Positions 11,253 to 22,539 of a stretch of 64,000 nucleotides of DNA are shown in pieces. Made by a program: the position numbers and the translations under genes. Numbering within the stretch: position 1 is the stretch's first letter; every line of letters begins with the position of its first letter. Below the pieces are notes generated by a model. That model did no database searches. It worked only from the letters and a program-made list of their open reading frames with translations, and was not told where the DNA came from. The stretch comes from Durusdinium trenchii (taxonomy: Eukaryota > Sar > Dinophyceae > Suessiales > Symbiodiniaceae), in assembly GCA_963970005.1 (NCBI GenBank), contig CAXAMN010003014.1:301432-365431 (forward strand), read 5' to 3'.

Positions 11253-11340
11253 CTTCTTCAAGGAAGCCTTGAAGAAGCGTGAGCTATCCTGCGTCCTAAT
11301 ATATAGTATATCTAACTTAAGCTAGTGGCTACCTCTTCTA
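11253..11340 (-). repeat. SINE-like element with terminal hairpin (minus)
   Basis: CTTCTTCAAGG (11253-11263) and CCTTGAAGAAG (11267-11277) form a perfect 11-bp stem with a 3-nt loop. Read on minus, GTAGCCACTAGCTTAAG, then AGGACGCAGGATAGCTCACG, precede the hairpin. This matches the order of words at 28769-28864 and partly 34735-34790. The family assignment is inferred from these shared words. Confidence 0.5.
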
Positions 11341-13686
11341 CCTCTTCTAGTGGTCTAGCAGCCTACCCCTCCCCGGGCTGAAAATGAAAGAGAGCAGGGT
11401 AGCAAAATTGTCGTCCTCGTCATCTCTGTCAAAGCCTCGAGGGCCCACAGGCAGCACCACATCAAACCTGCGAGATCTCTGCTTGCAAAGGTTCTATATA
11501 GATAGAAAGAGAGAAATAAGAAAGGTCTAGAGGTCTCAAGCAGCAAGAAACTGGCGGGAAGCCATCGCCTGTAGGTTGGAGGCCATCGCTCGTAGGTTGG
11601 AGTGAATAAAGAAAAGTCAAAAGACCAAATGTCTCCGAGAAGCTGCTCCAAAACAGCTCGTGCAGCGCTCAATCGTCGGGCAGCCTTGGGACCATCCTCC
11701 AAATAGGCCCGACCACCTTGCCACTGAAACGCTGCAGTCGAGCCAATCATTGCAGCCATGACCACTCTAGGAATGCTTTTGGTTTCTTTATTGTGTTGCT
11801 TCGGTCTTTTGTTTGCACCTCTAGACCTCACTTTTCTCCTTTCAATACTCTCTTCCATTCATCCTTTTGGGTGTTACGAGGCCAAGAACATGGCCCCCAT
11901 TATGGCCCATACTGCGCCCATTATGGCCCATACTGCGCCACACTACTCATTACATCTTGTCACAAGAATCTGTCAAATGCGTTGGAAACAAGAAACGGCT
12001 CTGCACTGCAAGAGTACTGAATACCCTCCCTGAAAGAATAATGGAAGTGGAATACAGCATGTTCGTGGTGGAAAACAGTCTTTCAGGGGCCATGTCCATG
12101 TTTGTTGGTTGGAGGCAAAGCGAACAACCGTCACACTAGGCGGAGCGAACACCGTCAGGATCATCCAATTCAGAGCCCTCGTCCCGCCTCCAGCACCCGC
12201 GAGGCTTCTAACTTGATAGTTGCTGGATATTCCCAGCCAAAGCTCCAGCCAAGTAGCCTCAGCTACGATGGCCTCCAACCTAGCGATGGCCTTCAACCTA
12301 GAAGCCATGACTACTGGAAGGTAACGCAAATCAAGCTAAGACGATGGATACGAAGCCAAATGAAACTCGTCCTAACGCTCTTCATCCCTCTCTTCTCCCA
12401 CTGCCCTAACGCGTGCGTGACTTCTGGCATCAGTCCGGACCAACGCAAAGAACACAATGTGACCACCGGAATTAGTACAAGGAGCTGGCCAATGCATAGA
12501 GTTTGTGTCGTTCAACTTAAAGGGGCGATTCCGCGAGCGGCGCCAACCTCGCAGCTCGTGTCGAACTTCTTCGTAGCGCCACAGCGACTGGAATCGGTTC
12601 GGCAACAGTTCCTGCACTTCCTCGTTCCTGTCGCAAGCACGGATAAAACAGCATGCTTCAAAAACAGTGATGAACAGAATGCGTCCGAACATGTCCGTGT
12701 GAGAAACTGCATCTTTGGAGCCGTAAAGCCCCTTTGCAACGCATCTTCAAAGTTATCACAAACACCTCGCAAGACTAAACTGGTGTGTTTCGCTGCACGG
12801 GTTCCAGGTTCAAGGCCTGTGATTGCCGTAGACAAAACAAAAGAGACTCAAAGTGAAGAAGTCAATTTCGTGAAGCTGGTCATGTGAATTAAAATCAGGG
12901 GACAGGTCTGGCCTTCAGAACAAGTCTCGCAATCACAAAACTTCTATCTTGTGGGACCACCAGCCCAAACCTGAAATGTCCTGACAAAGAAGGTCTGGCC
13001 TCCAGTTTCTGATCCTGTGGCTAACTGATTCATGTCCATTCCATTTCCCTTTCAACTAAAGTTCCTTTCAATAATTAGTGCTAAACATAACTTCCTAGGC
13101 CGTACAACAACAAACCCCTAATTGAGCAGTGGATTGGTTCCTTGTCGACCCCGGATTGCAAAATGCAAATTCAACTCCAGAACTTTGCATCCACTCTAAC
13201 CCCTTTAAATTATTACAGTAATTAGCAAGGTCCAAAACTAAACTTAACTTCAGCTGTGCACTATGTACTACTATGCCTCTCTCCCACACTTTTCGATTAC
13301 CAACCTGCTGTGCAAATTCCTGCTCCGCAATGACAAACCATCTTTTTCGCCCCACTCCATTGCCGAGTTTCTACCGTAGACTTAGATGCCACATTTCATT
13401 CTTTTTCACTCACCGATGATGGATTGATCTTTTGGCTTTGCGCGTGCTATTCCAAGGTGTCAGTCTCTCTAATGAAATCAGCTTCAGCTACGGAGGTTTA
13501 TTAAGTTAAGTAATGAGAGCAGTGATTGATAGGTATGCATGCTTGGTCTATGCCAAACAAGGCATGAAAAAAAACAGGTGACCAGCCTCTGCATTTCAAC
13601 GGGCAAAGAGCCTCCTAAGTCACCACGAGGGTCCAAAGCAAATAGCACAACTAGGTAACGAACAAACGACAAATCCACGCTAGTAG
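11341..13686. other. Unassigned; one long open frame at 12102-12887
   Basis: The 261-codon plus-strand frame at 12102-12887 has no motif I recognise and passes through 21-bp repeat units at 12265-12305. An overlapping minus frame is equally long in parts, so coding status is doubtful. A minus frame at 13095-13355 reads like protein (begins MGRKRWFVIAEQEF) but is also unassigned. A family-A pair lies at 11565-11610. Confidence 0.35.
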
Positions 13687-13687
13687 G

Positions 13688-13830
13688 AACAAGTGCCACG
13701 CTAGTAGTAACAAGTGCCTAACTAGTAGTAACAAAGAAGCTATTTGTTTATTTTATTTTTAATATTCAGAGCTTCTTTGTTACTACTAGTATGGCACTTG
13801 TCACTTGTTACTACTAGCGAGGCACTTGTT
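13688..13830. repeat. ~140-bp imperfect palindrome of family-C repeats
   Basis: CTAGTAGTAACAAAGAAGCT (13722-13741) is exactly complementary to 13770-13789. The pairing continues outward with few mismatches through AACAAGTGCC/GGCACTTGTT words to about 13688 and 13830. The loop of 28 nt (13742-13769) is AT-rich. The arms are family-C units (TAGTAGTAACAAGTGCC), here inverted. It could be a MITE-like unit or transcribed as a long hairpin. Confidence 0.8.
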
Positions 13831-14555
13831 TCTAATATGGAAAAGAAAAGGTCTTCAACGTCGCTAGTTTTCTGACGTCCGAGTTCGAACGGTCCGAGTT
13901 CGAACGTTACAAACCTGACCTCCTCTCGTCAAGTTCGCAGCTCAGCGTCTGTAATACGAAAACAAGTGATGAAAATTGTGCAGTGTGCGCGAAATTGGCT
14001 CCCTCAGGGTCACCAGGTAGTGAAGATCATCACAGAGTGGCAAATCCAACCATCGCTCGACGGTGAACCATGTGAAATTCCATACCTGGCTTTCCCACAA
14101 GCGTTGTTCACCTCAGGCATGTGAAAGGCTTGTGGAAACAATCCCCAGTTACAATTCACAACAAACCATCTCGTGAATCCTCTCACACAATGACACCGAA
14201 ATGCTCAGCACATCTCAGCACATGGAAATCTTGCCCAGACACAGCTTGCAGCGAGGCCCGCGTTTCCAAACCAATACGGCCCATCGCCAACCAAACTCTG
14301 GAAATCAGGGTCCCTCACTTGGTATCCTGCGATGGCCCAAGAATTGGCAAACATGCCAGGATACTGTACAAAAACCATGACCCCTACACGTCTGGTTTAA
14401 GTCGTTCATGTGACCGTACACCGACTGTTCCACCTCTGCAACTTCCTTTCGCTCAAACACAACCCGCCCCATCGATGAGAAGTCAGTCCGGCCAAGGAAG
14501 CCCAAGACCTCATCGCTGTCCCTGCCGTCTTCGGAATGTGAAGTTGCCTGCTAGT
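13831..14555. other. No gene recognised
   Basis: A plus-strand open frame at 14121-14633 ends in family-B repeat and has no recognisable domain. GTCCGAGTTCGAACG is tandemly doubled near 13877-13906. Confidence 0.35.
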
Positions 14556-14820
14556 AACAGGACGCTCCTAGGGGCTCGTGGCCTTACTACTAGGAGCAAG
14601 GACGCTACTAGAGGCTCCTGGCCTTACTACTAGGAGCAAGGACGCTACTAGGGGCTCCTGGCCTTACTACTAGGAGCAAGGACGCTCCTAGGGGCTCGTG
14701 GCCTTACTACTACTAGGAGCAAGGATGCTACTAGGGTCTCCTGGCCTTACTACTAGGAGCAAGGACGCTACTAGGGGCTCCTGGCCTTACTACTAGTAAC
14801 AAGAAGCTACTAGGTGAAGT
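14556..14820 (+). repeat. Family-B array, about six units
   Basis: Six or so ~40-bp units with GGGGCTCCTGGCC and CTAGGAGCAAGGACG are more uniform than those at 9.5-10.5 kb. The array merges into the duplicated segment at 14761-14881. Confidence 0.9.
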
Positions 14821-14881
14821 TGCCTGATGCTGTTTTCTGATGCGCATGAGGTGTGGAGCAACGTGGAGCTGTGGCGTGGGC
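14761..14881 (+). repeat. 121-bp duplicated segment, copy 2
   Basis: Reads identically to 10496-10616. The copies are 4.27 kb apart in the same orientation, and each closes a family-B array on its downstream side. Confidence 0.85.
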
Positions 14882-15889
14882 CCTACCTTTCGACGCATAC
14901 TGATTCTCATAATATGTATATACATAGTGCATTATATAGATTGATATAATTAGTCAATGACGAGAGATGAAGAAAGAAGCAAAAACAAAACTGGTCTAAA
15001 GTCTAAAGGACAGTGACACGAAAAAACACATGTATAAAACTGCATTTTTTGTCATTAGCAAAGAGGACATCGAAGGGTGGTGAGGTCCATTCCCTCCAAG
15101 CCGAATGTAGCACGGAGGGGGTTTCAAACAATTATGGTTCTTCTGCGGCTAGTGCTTTCATGAAAACACATGATTTCATATTTGTTTGATGATGTCAAAC
15201 AAGTTGCAGGACAGGGGCGGCAGGCAACTTCTCCTCACAGCTTTGGATGGCAAACCTTCAAGCTGCTGGCTTGGAAATGCTTTTTGTGAAAAACTGCCAC
15301 ATGGAAAATGACCTGAGATTGTGACTGAGACCAACCTAATAGCGATGGCCTCCAACCTACCGCCACATGTTCCCAAGAACCTGAAGTGTCCTGGACTTAG
15401 CAACTCATTCCAAGAAGCCGACCCAATTCCAAACCCAAGAGCCGAGGAGCAAGGCTTTGAGGAATACTTCGTGCAGCGGTGGCCAATGGTCGAACAAATG
15501 GTTCGCATCCCACCAAAGCCTTGCTGACAAGACAGGGTTCTGCCTTCCCAAATGCACTTGATTACAGCTCATGGCTCTCATGGCTGCAAATCATCAAATT
15601 TTTGCACCATGCATAGCTGCCAAAATGAATCGCGGATGCTTGAGAAGGGGTGGTCAGAATGAACGTTCGGATTTCAAAGAAAAAATTTCTGCACTCAGTT
15701 GCGGCACAGGGAACAGCAAGTTTCGGCGCAAGGCAAGCAGCATCCTTCGGCCAGGACAGCTCGTGTGCAGCTGACCTTCAGGAGAAGCAGCTGCAAATAA
15801 GCTGACCTTCTCTAATCAATCGGAAACAATGAGAAAACAATTCAATGAAATGCAATAAACACATATCATACCACTCACATGTACTGTGG

Positions 15890-17266
15890 TACCTGCCAAA
15901 TAGGTCAGCCCTTCAGCTGTCTCCCCACTCGCCAGGCGCATTCGGTTTGCCAGTCCGTGCACACACAAGGCCATCTTGTCATCGGATAGCAATAGGCTAA
16001 GCCACGACCGCAGACTAGTCCTGATGAAGCCAATAAGAACAACAAGCTCCGCACACACACACACTGTGTCTTGCTTTGTCGATGTGCACATGACTGCATC
16101 TTTCTTAATATTAACTGCATCACCCATCAGAAGTGCACATTGATTCCACGTGATTCCATGACATGCGGGTTGTTGCCAAAGTTCACCGGCTCAGACCACA
16201 TAAGCTTGCAGATTGGCCAGCTGGGCTGATAGCTTGGCAGATTCCACGTGATGGGCACAGGCGTGGCATTCCATGGGTATCTTTGAGGCCGCTCACGGAA
16301 CAGCCTCACAAGCTGTCACAGGCGAAGGCCTCCAACCAAATAGCGAAGGCCTCCAACCTAATAGCGATGGCCTCCCTCCAACTAAAAGCTCTTCAACCAG
16401 CAAGGTCATCAACGATGCCACTGTGGATTGAAACTGCACATTTCATTAGCTCTCAGCTGCGAGCCGTCTTCGGTAGCGCTCCTTTTCACAGCACATACTT
16501 CGAGGCTTCACAACCTTGGAAGGAAGGGCCATGCAAACAGTGCAAGTATTGACCACCTCTCCAGCTCAGTGTTGACTCCCTCAGTCCAAACCCCGTCAGT
16601 CATCGATCTTTCGAAGCCAGAACTGGCTTTGACATTGCGTTGCGTGCAACCTTGTGCACAAATAGAATGACATGCCCACTTCCGCCATCTCTTCCGAAAC
16701 CTGTTGAGCATCATGAACAAACTTGAAGACGGCATAGGCGTCTTTCCTGTACAGTATAAGGTGACCTAGCCACGACCTAGTCGTGGCTAGCCCCTCTGAA
16801 ACATCATGTAAACGGTCCATCCCATCCCCATTCTGGAACATGTCGCTCAGTCATGCAATCCCAGAATCATCCTTGAAATGACACTTTTGAGGTGGGCGTC
16901 GGGCTTGACAACAGGCCTTGCTGTGACGTGCCTTCAGTCTTTCACTCAAGGAAAACCTTCCCAGCATGATGGAAGCACCTATGACTCCTATGACCCTGTC
17001 TTAGCCATAGAATCTAAGAATGGCGACTTGATGGCTGGTGCAGTCGCTGCTATTAAAACAACAGTATTCCCATCTACCTCTCATCCCTCGTGCAGCATGT
17101 ATGCAAATCGATGACGCGCCTCGATGTCCCTGGCAGAAAACGACCGGTCGAAGCAGGAGGCATCGCGCATGAGGAAACCCACCGTGCCGGCATAGTAGCG
17201 CCCCGCCTTGAGCAGCAAGTTCCTGCATTGGCTCCGGAGGCTCGCGAAGGGAGAGAACACTTCCAA
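15890..17266 (-). CDS. Possible exons of an unidentified minus-strand gene
   Basis: Three minus-strand stretches read like conserved protein: about 17266-17085 (contains GRYYAGTVGFLMRDASCF and RHRFAYMLHE), about 16800-16670 (contains LYRKDAYAVFKFVHDAQQ and EEMAEVGMSF) and about 16060-15895 (contains LRSWLSLLLSDDKMALCVHG and SGETAEGLTYLAG). They lie in gene order on the strand used by every identified gene here, with family-A repeats at 16320-16385 between them. I do not recognise the family and have not placed splice sites, so this is a candidate only. It could also be several unrelated remnants. Confidence 0.35.
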
Positions 17267-17629
17267 CCTAAGAGCAAACTATATTGGACATTTCTTGTTT
17301 GTTGGTTCGTAATAGCAATGGCCTCCACCTCGTAGCTTCTAGTCACTAGAAAGCTTCAAAAACATACAAAAATTTATTGTTACTAGCCACAGTGGCCTCC
17401 AACCTAATAACGATGGCCCCCGGGCTTGGGGTCCATAAAAGGATTCATGAATATTCATGATGTCTTCGGTGGATTGCCCAAAAACTTTGGTGTCGCAACC
17501 CCATAGCATGCGGTATCAGAGCATCATGGGGTGCATCAACCGCTCTCAAATCGCTCAACAATCATAGTCTTACGGTCCCCATCCCAGCGAACCAAAGCTG
17601 AATGAAACACAAAAACTGTGCCAATGGTC

Positions 17630-17722
17630 TGCACGACTCCCTTATTGGCGCAATACCCTCGCTGACGCGCCTTGTTTTCCTCGGGCCTACGTGAGCTATG
17701 GGCAACATGTCATGTTTCCACA
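17630..17722 (-). repeat. 3' LTR (93 bp) of the decayed copia element
   Basis: The plus strand starts TGCACGACTCCCTTATTGG and ends CATGTCATGTTTCCACA. It differs from the other copy (22443-22535) at four positions that I count, about 96% identity. The LTR is unusually short for a ~4.9-kb element. Confidence 0.8.
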
Positions 17723-17856
17723 TCCCCGGCTTCGAGTCTGGGACAGATGGGAAGCATGTAGCGAAGCTTGGCCGGGAATATTTCAACCCGCCGCCAGTAG
17801 CTCCTTATGCGCTACCGTTACATTCCGCATTGAAAATCTCGAAAAGTTCAACCGCT

Positions 17857-18288
17857 TCAAGCGTCGTTCGGCCCTTGTTTGCTCAACACCTTTGTCATCA
17901 AATCAGCACTGTTCTTTGCACCATCAACTTTCTCGATCACCAACACACCGTGTCTAGTGTGTTGCTGCAACCACAAAAATCTTGCTTGTGCATGTTTTGT
18001 CTTGCCAACTCTAACACGACATGCTATTGCTCTAGCTGCCGTTGATTCACACTTCATTGTCAACGCACACGGAACTTTCCACTCATCCAACCAATGTTTC
18101 AAAAACAAACATGACACTGCACCTTTGCAAATCCCGTGGTACTCTGCTTCAGCTGAGCTCAAGGAAACAACGCTTTGCAAATTGCTCTGTGTCAGCAAAA
18201 GATGTTGTCCAGCCATCACCGCAACACCTGTTGTCGACCGTCTAGTTTCCAAATCACACTCCCAGTCACCATCTGTAAAGCCAATCAA
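17857..18288 (-). pseudogene. Copia RNase H domain fragment
   Basis: The frame reads TDGDWECDLETRRSTTG, LSSAEAEYHG and then VDGAKNSADLMTKVLS, the copia RNase H pattern. The first Asp and the Glu of the active site are present. The third acidic site reads KCESTAARA where family members usually have Asp, so Asp is replaced by Glu. The frame is open to its stop but is separated from RT by frameshifts, so it is a remnant. Confidence 0.85.
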
Positions 18289-18306
18289 CTAAAACTGCTT
18301 CGTGTA

Positions 18307-19938
18307 TTACATTCTGAAAATTCTCTTCCCATAGGGATGTTTCACAAGGTGTCGACCCAACTTCTTCAGCTTCTCAAGATGGAAACGTTTGGGCTGTGAC
18401 ACGCCTCGTGCTAAATTCTTTGCCGTGTTCGCCAAATCCGGACGGCCCTGTGAACGATAGGCTGTCCTCGTGGTCAACGACCTAAACAGCTTCACCTCCT
18501 CTGGACTCAACAATTGTCTTTGCAGATGTTTGAGCTCGCTGTCATTGATCTCCACCTTCAGGGATTTCAGATCCCTTCGAACCAAGAAATGAGCTGTTGC
18601 ACAATCAACTCAGAATGCCTTGCATCTGCCTCAGTCTTGATCTGAAATTCACCGTTCTCCTTTTTCACAAGCTGCACCAACCTGTTCAAGAAAAACATCT
18701 GTTTGTCGTCTTTTGCATCCTGTCCCAATGTTGCTTCCCAATGAACTTTGCATTTTGATCTCAACACTTCATCCATGATTTGCGAATCTTTGTCACTTGC
18801 AAGAACTAGGAAACCGTCACCATGTTCCATGCCCCACATGTTTCTGCTCTTGTGTTTGAACGTTGCAGGACAAAGGGTTCCAATTTCAATACCATGACTT
18901 GCAAGAACTTGATTCCAATCTGTCTGAAAATTCTTGAAGCACCTTGTGTTCCACGCACGCTACGATTCAACTTGCCGCGCGTAGGTTCTGTATCTGTATC
19001 ACAATGCAAGTCCTCAGGAGGCAGATCAATCAATGTACAAGTCACTCTCAACAACGCCCATGAAATGCTCACATCCCAAGAGCCAAGCTTCAAATCTCTT
19101 GTGCGGCCTTTGAACTGCAAGTCATCAACATTGAACAAAGCAAATAGAAAATCTCAACCGACGGAGTGGCTGCAAGCAATTCAACTTCTGACAATTGCTC
19201 ACCTGGCTGCTTGCGTCTCTTGATTTCTCTTGCCACCCGCCTTGACCTATACAGAGGTCTCTGATCATCACCCTTGTTGATATCGACCCATTTTGTGGAG
19301 ATGGGCTCTTTTCCGGTTGCGGCCAAACACTCAGACCGTGGAACTCGATCATAAATCTTCTCATCTTTCACCCACTTCAACTCTTCAACTCTTGCTTTCC
19401 GCACCTTCTCAGGATTGAGAAGGACTCCGGCTGCTGCATCAATGAACTCCTCCTCTTGCTCTGCAAACTGCTCTTCACTCCAAAGTTCTTCATGCGGGGT
19501 TGGACCTGCGTGCAGCGACTCACATGAAGACAACGACTTGTCTGCCAGCAACTGCTCACGAAGTCCCTGCAACACTGCACGGACAAGACGATCTGGATAA
19601 ACCTGTGCTTGTTTGGCAACACTTCCAATGAGCCGAACATCTCTGTGCATGCATGGTGTAGTTTCTTGATTCAGCGAAGTTGTCAGCCAAACTGTTGGTT
19701 TTCGCACATAGCCTTCATGTTCTTGGCCTTTCAGGACCATCTTCCAACTGCACATCGTCGAACGAACTCGAAAGACACCTGGGAGTTCCCCCAACGCTTT
19801 CAACTCTGCCGTGTCCCAAGCAGATGATGGCTCAGGATGTTCGTGGAGAAAATATCGTCCAGCGTCATATTGTTTCTTGTACATCTTCCCTGCAGGTCCG
19901 CACTCGTTCTTTTCCAACACGAACCTCTTCCTCAACAA
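18307..19938 (-). pseudogene. Copia reverse transcriptase, frameshifted
   Basis: Three or more frames together give RT: 19938-19090 (pre-RT region, then ISTKWVDINKGDDQRPLYR and ATPSVEI), 19138-18806 (a DVSISWALL palm stretch and LIDLPPEDL), 18839-18567 (EHGDGFLVLASDKD, where copia elements have a GDD-type pair, so the second Asp is Gly) and 18585-18307 (RPDLANTAKNLARGVSQPKR thumb/connection). The lost Asp and frame changes make it non-functional. Order and spacing match an otherwise normal copia RT. Confidence 0.85.
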
Positions 19939-20373
19939 CTGCTGGATCTCTCTTGTGGTTTGTCAAGCCGCGGAGTGGTGAGAACGGACTTCCTTTAGTC
20001 GGACTGGATGGCTCATCAATTCTGGCCCGTTTGTCTTGCGCAATCTCCTGATCCTCACGAATTCGACTGTAAATTCTCTCACGACACTCTGCACTGTGCT
20101 GAATCTGCTGAACCTGCCCTTCTTGACACTGTAGCAACCATCACAACCGGGGGTCACACCAGACTTCTCAATGAAAGCTCTTTTGACTGGCTTTGCTTTT
20201 GCTATACCACGTGGCGTCACACCCCCAGAGGGGTCAGCAGCTGTCTCTTGCGTTGCCGCCTCATGTAGTAGGCCAGCGCTGGCCGTGCAGGAGACTATGT
20301 GGCCAACTATGGCATGGACGATGATCTGTCGGCTCAGATCAAGCCAGACGACAGTGTGAAAGGCCTGTCGCAA
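19865..20373 (-). pseudogene. Cys/His linker upstream of copia RT
   Basis: Two frames read VTPGCDGCYSVKKGR and then, after a shift, QIQHSAECRERIYSRIRED. Together they give C-x2-C followed by H-x3-C, a small putative zinc-binding segment that I associate from memory with dinoflagellate copia proteins between integrase and RT. It is retained although integrase itself is absent, which places the internal deletion upstream of this point. Confidence 0.6.
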
Positions 20374-20544
20374 CTCGACTCAACACCATCTGCTTTGTAA
20401 ACATTGTAAACCTTGGGCAATGCTGTCACAGCTGCACCTGTATTACTGTATCATAGTTCAATCGAAGCCAACCATCACACAAGTCCGAACTCAAATGGCA
20501 CAAATCTAGTCCACCTGCTTGGGCCTCTTTCTCCGGTTCATGGT

Positions 20545-22120
20545 TCAGGGAACTGACTCCCCGAGAATCGCCTTTTCCACCACCCCTGCCTTTTCCTCCA
20601 GCCTTGCAACAGTCCTTCGCCTTGCGACCTTCTTTGCCACAGTTGTAACGACCTTGGAACCGCGACGACTGTGTGAGGTGTTCCGGGATGATGAACCCTT
20701 GCCTTTACCTTTTGACCGATTGTCTTTGCCCTTTCCTTTGCTCTTCGACTTGCTCCAACAATCCTTCGCCATATGATTGGTCTTGCCACATAGGCAACAA
20801 GCCTTGCTGCCATCATTCTTGCTCTTGCCACCAGCTTTGCCTTTGCCACCTTTGGAGCCTTTGACCAAGGAAAGCCCCAATGTCTTTGATGCCCTTCACT
20901 GCATCAGTCAATGCCCCAACGTCCATCGGAACTGCTTCACCCGACGGCTGACTGAAATTGTTGCTGGTGGTCATCTTGGCACCTGTCTTGGCCTCAACAA
21001 ACAAGCGAACTTCCTCCTCCATCTGGTCGTAGGTTTTGAAACGAGCATAGCTCAACTGAAGATGCTGTTCCAACTCTTCAGGAACCAACTTCTCCAAGGC
21101 ATTTATAGCCAAACTCTCAGGAAGCTCCTTCTTTCTATTGTATCAAGCTCGCAGGGCTCTAAGGCACCGGCCAAGGTCTCATAGGTTGCCCTATCCGGAG
21201 TGGTGAGACACGCGTTTCCTCCCACCTGTGGCCGGGTCATACTTCCGATGCAACAACCTCCAAGCTTCCAGCCCACTGTTGCTCGACGTGTTGTCCACCA
21301 CATCAAAAGGTGTTCCTTCTGTCGTGGACCTCAATGCACTGTACAGCTTTGTGTTCATGTCATCGACATCATCGATGGAATCACTGGACTCTGCATGCTC
21401 ACCATAAGTGTTCGCCAGCAATGCTTCTGTGATCTCTCCTTCAGATTCTGAAGCCCACTGCATTGCCTCACGGCACTTTTCACCAAACACTCCAGCAACA
21501 TAGTCTTCACGTTTGATGCTCCACAACCTGAAACGTTGCTCTGCCTGTTCGTCTCCAAGAGTTTGCGGTTTGCCCAAACCTTTGCTATCGAACAAGTTCT
21601 TCCTCTCCTTCTGTCCCCCGATGGATTTGAGGGCTTCTGGAATCACCCGCAGAACCTCCATGCTCTCTGTTCTCTCTTGTCTCACGGCCACAACTGGTCG
21701 AAAATCACTTTCAGCCTGGTGCAACCTCTGGGACGATGCTGTATTTGCATCACGTATCTGCCTATTCTCAGTCAAGCTCTGCTGCACCTGTTCTTGCAAC
21801 CTTGACTGCCCTTGCTGTAACCTCTGAATTGCTTGCATCAGCTGTTGTGGATTCGCTGATCCGCCTCCAGGCTGTGCCATGTCGGAATCACATACAATGT
21901 CCACAGTGCAACAGTGCACCTGAAAACACTGTAGCTGCTCAAGACCCAATGTTGCAACAGAGCTGCCCACATAAAGGGTTCGCACGGCCACCGCACGCGC
22001 ACGGAACGCAGGAACGCAGCACGGGCACGCCACGGGCACGCGACCTAAAGTTCCTGATCCCAGGAACCTCCCTGCTGGTGAGCCGCTGCACGCTGCACGG
22101 AACCTCCCAGCGACCCCCAC
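20545..22120 (-). pseudogene. Copia gag with zinc knuckles, frameshifted
   Basis: Gag-like sequence runs 22120-21191 (LLANTYGEHAESSDSIDDVD and WRLLHRKYDPATGGRKRV), shifts frame to 21112-20813 (EELEQHLQLSYARFKTYDQM) and then to 20880-20545. There a CCHC knuckle, CCLCGKTNHMAKDC, sits in a Lys/Gly/Ser-rich tail. A second knuckle is readable in another frame as NCGKEGRKAKDC, with its first Cys lost and His replaced by Arg. The role in an intact relative would be particle formation and RNA binding. Here it is broken. Confidence 0.8.
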
Positions 22121-22442
22121 GGTCCGTCCCTCCGAAGCGCACGTCTGCTATATCCTAGAAATCGAAGCACCATTGGCAGATCAGCCATGAAAATGAACAT
22201 GGTCTTCGACTTCCAGGGTATAGTCAAGAGTTCGACCCAACAATGTACGACAATGTACGACCCAACTCTCAATGCCGATTGCACCTCTTGTTCAACTCCG
22301 GCCCCGTTCAATGCGACTGCAAGAAGCACAGTCAATGTTGCCGTCACTCCACATGTGATCAACGGCCCTTCCAAGTGGATTTTGTTGGCAACTGCGGCCC
22401 GACCACGCTCTGCCGCAGTGCCTCTGCTCCCTACAGTACCAT

Positions 22443-22535
22443 GCACGACTCCCTTATTGGCGCAATACCCTCGCTGACGCGCTTTGTTTTCATCGGGCCT
22501 ACATGAGCTATGGGTAACATGTCATGTTTCCACAG
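22443..22535 (-). repeat. 5' LTR (93 bp) of the decayed copia element
   Basis: Direct repeat partner of 17630-17722 with the same TG...CA ends. The region between it and gag (about 22120-22440) contains a small duplication, ACAATGTACG repeated at about 22242-22260, and no clear coding sequence. Confidence 0.8.
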
Positions 22536-22539
22536 GTTC

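Larger units (their letters stand above)
17630..22535 (-). mobile_element. Decayed Ty1/copia-type LTR retrotransposon
   Basis: Direct repeats of 93 bp with TG...CA ends bound an internal region read on minus as gag with a zinc knuckle, then directly a linker and reverse transcriptase, then RNase H. This domain order (RT before RNase H, copia-like motifs) places it in Ty1/copia. Protease and integrase are missing: only about 170 bp separate the zinc-knuckle region from the pre-RT linker. Several frameshifts break the frame. The five bases on the two sides (tggtc and ggttc) do not form a clean target duplication. Just inside the 5' LTR the minus strand begins TGGTACTGTAGGGAGC, a possible primer-binding site. 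It is non-autonomous and inactive as seen. Confidence 0.85.

Noticed and set aside
12102..12887. 261-codon plus-strand frame as a gene
   Set aside because: No motif, passes through 21-bp repeat units, and overlaps a similar open minus frame.
17511..17524. CGGTATCAGAGCATC as the primer-binding site of a second, plus-strand copia element
   Set aside because: It resembles the plant-type TGGTATCAGAGC site, but no LTR end precedes it and no gag follows before the minus-strand element begins at 17630.
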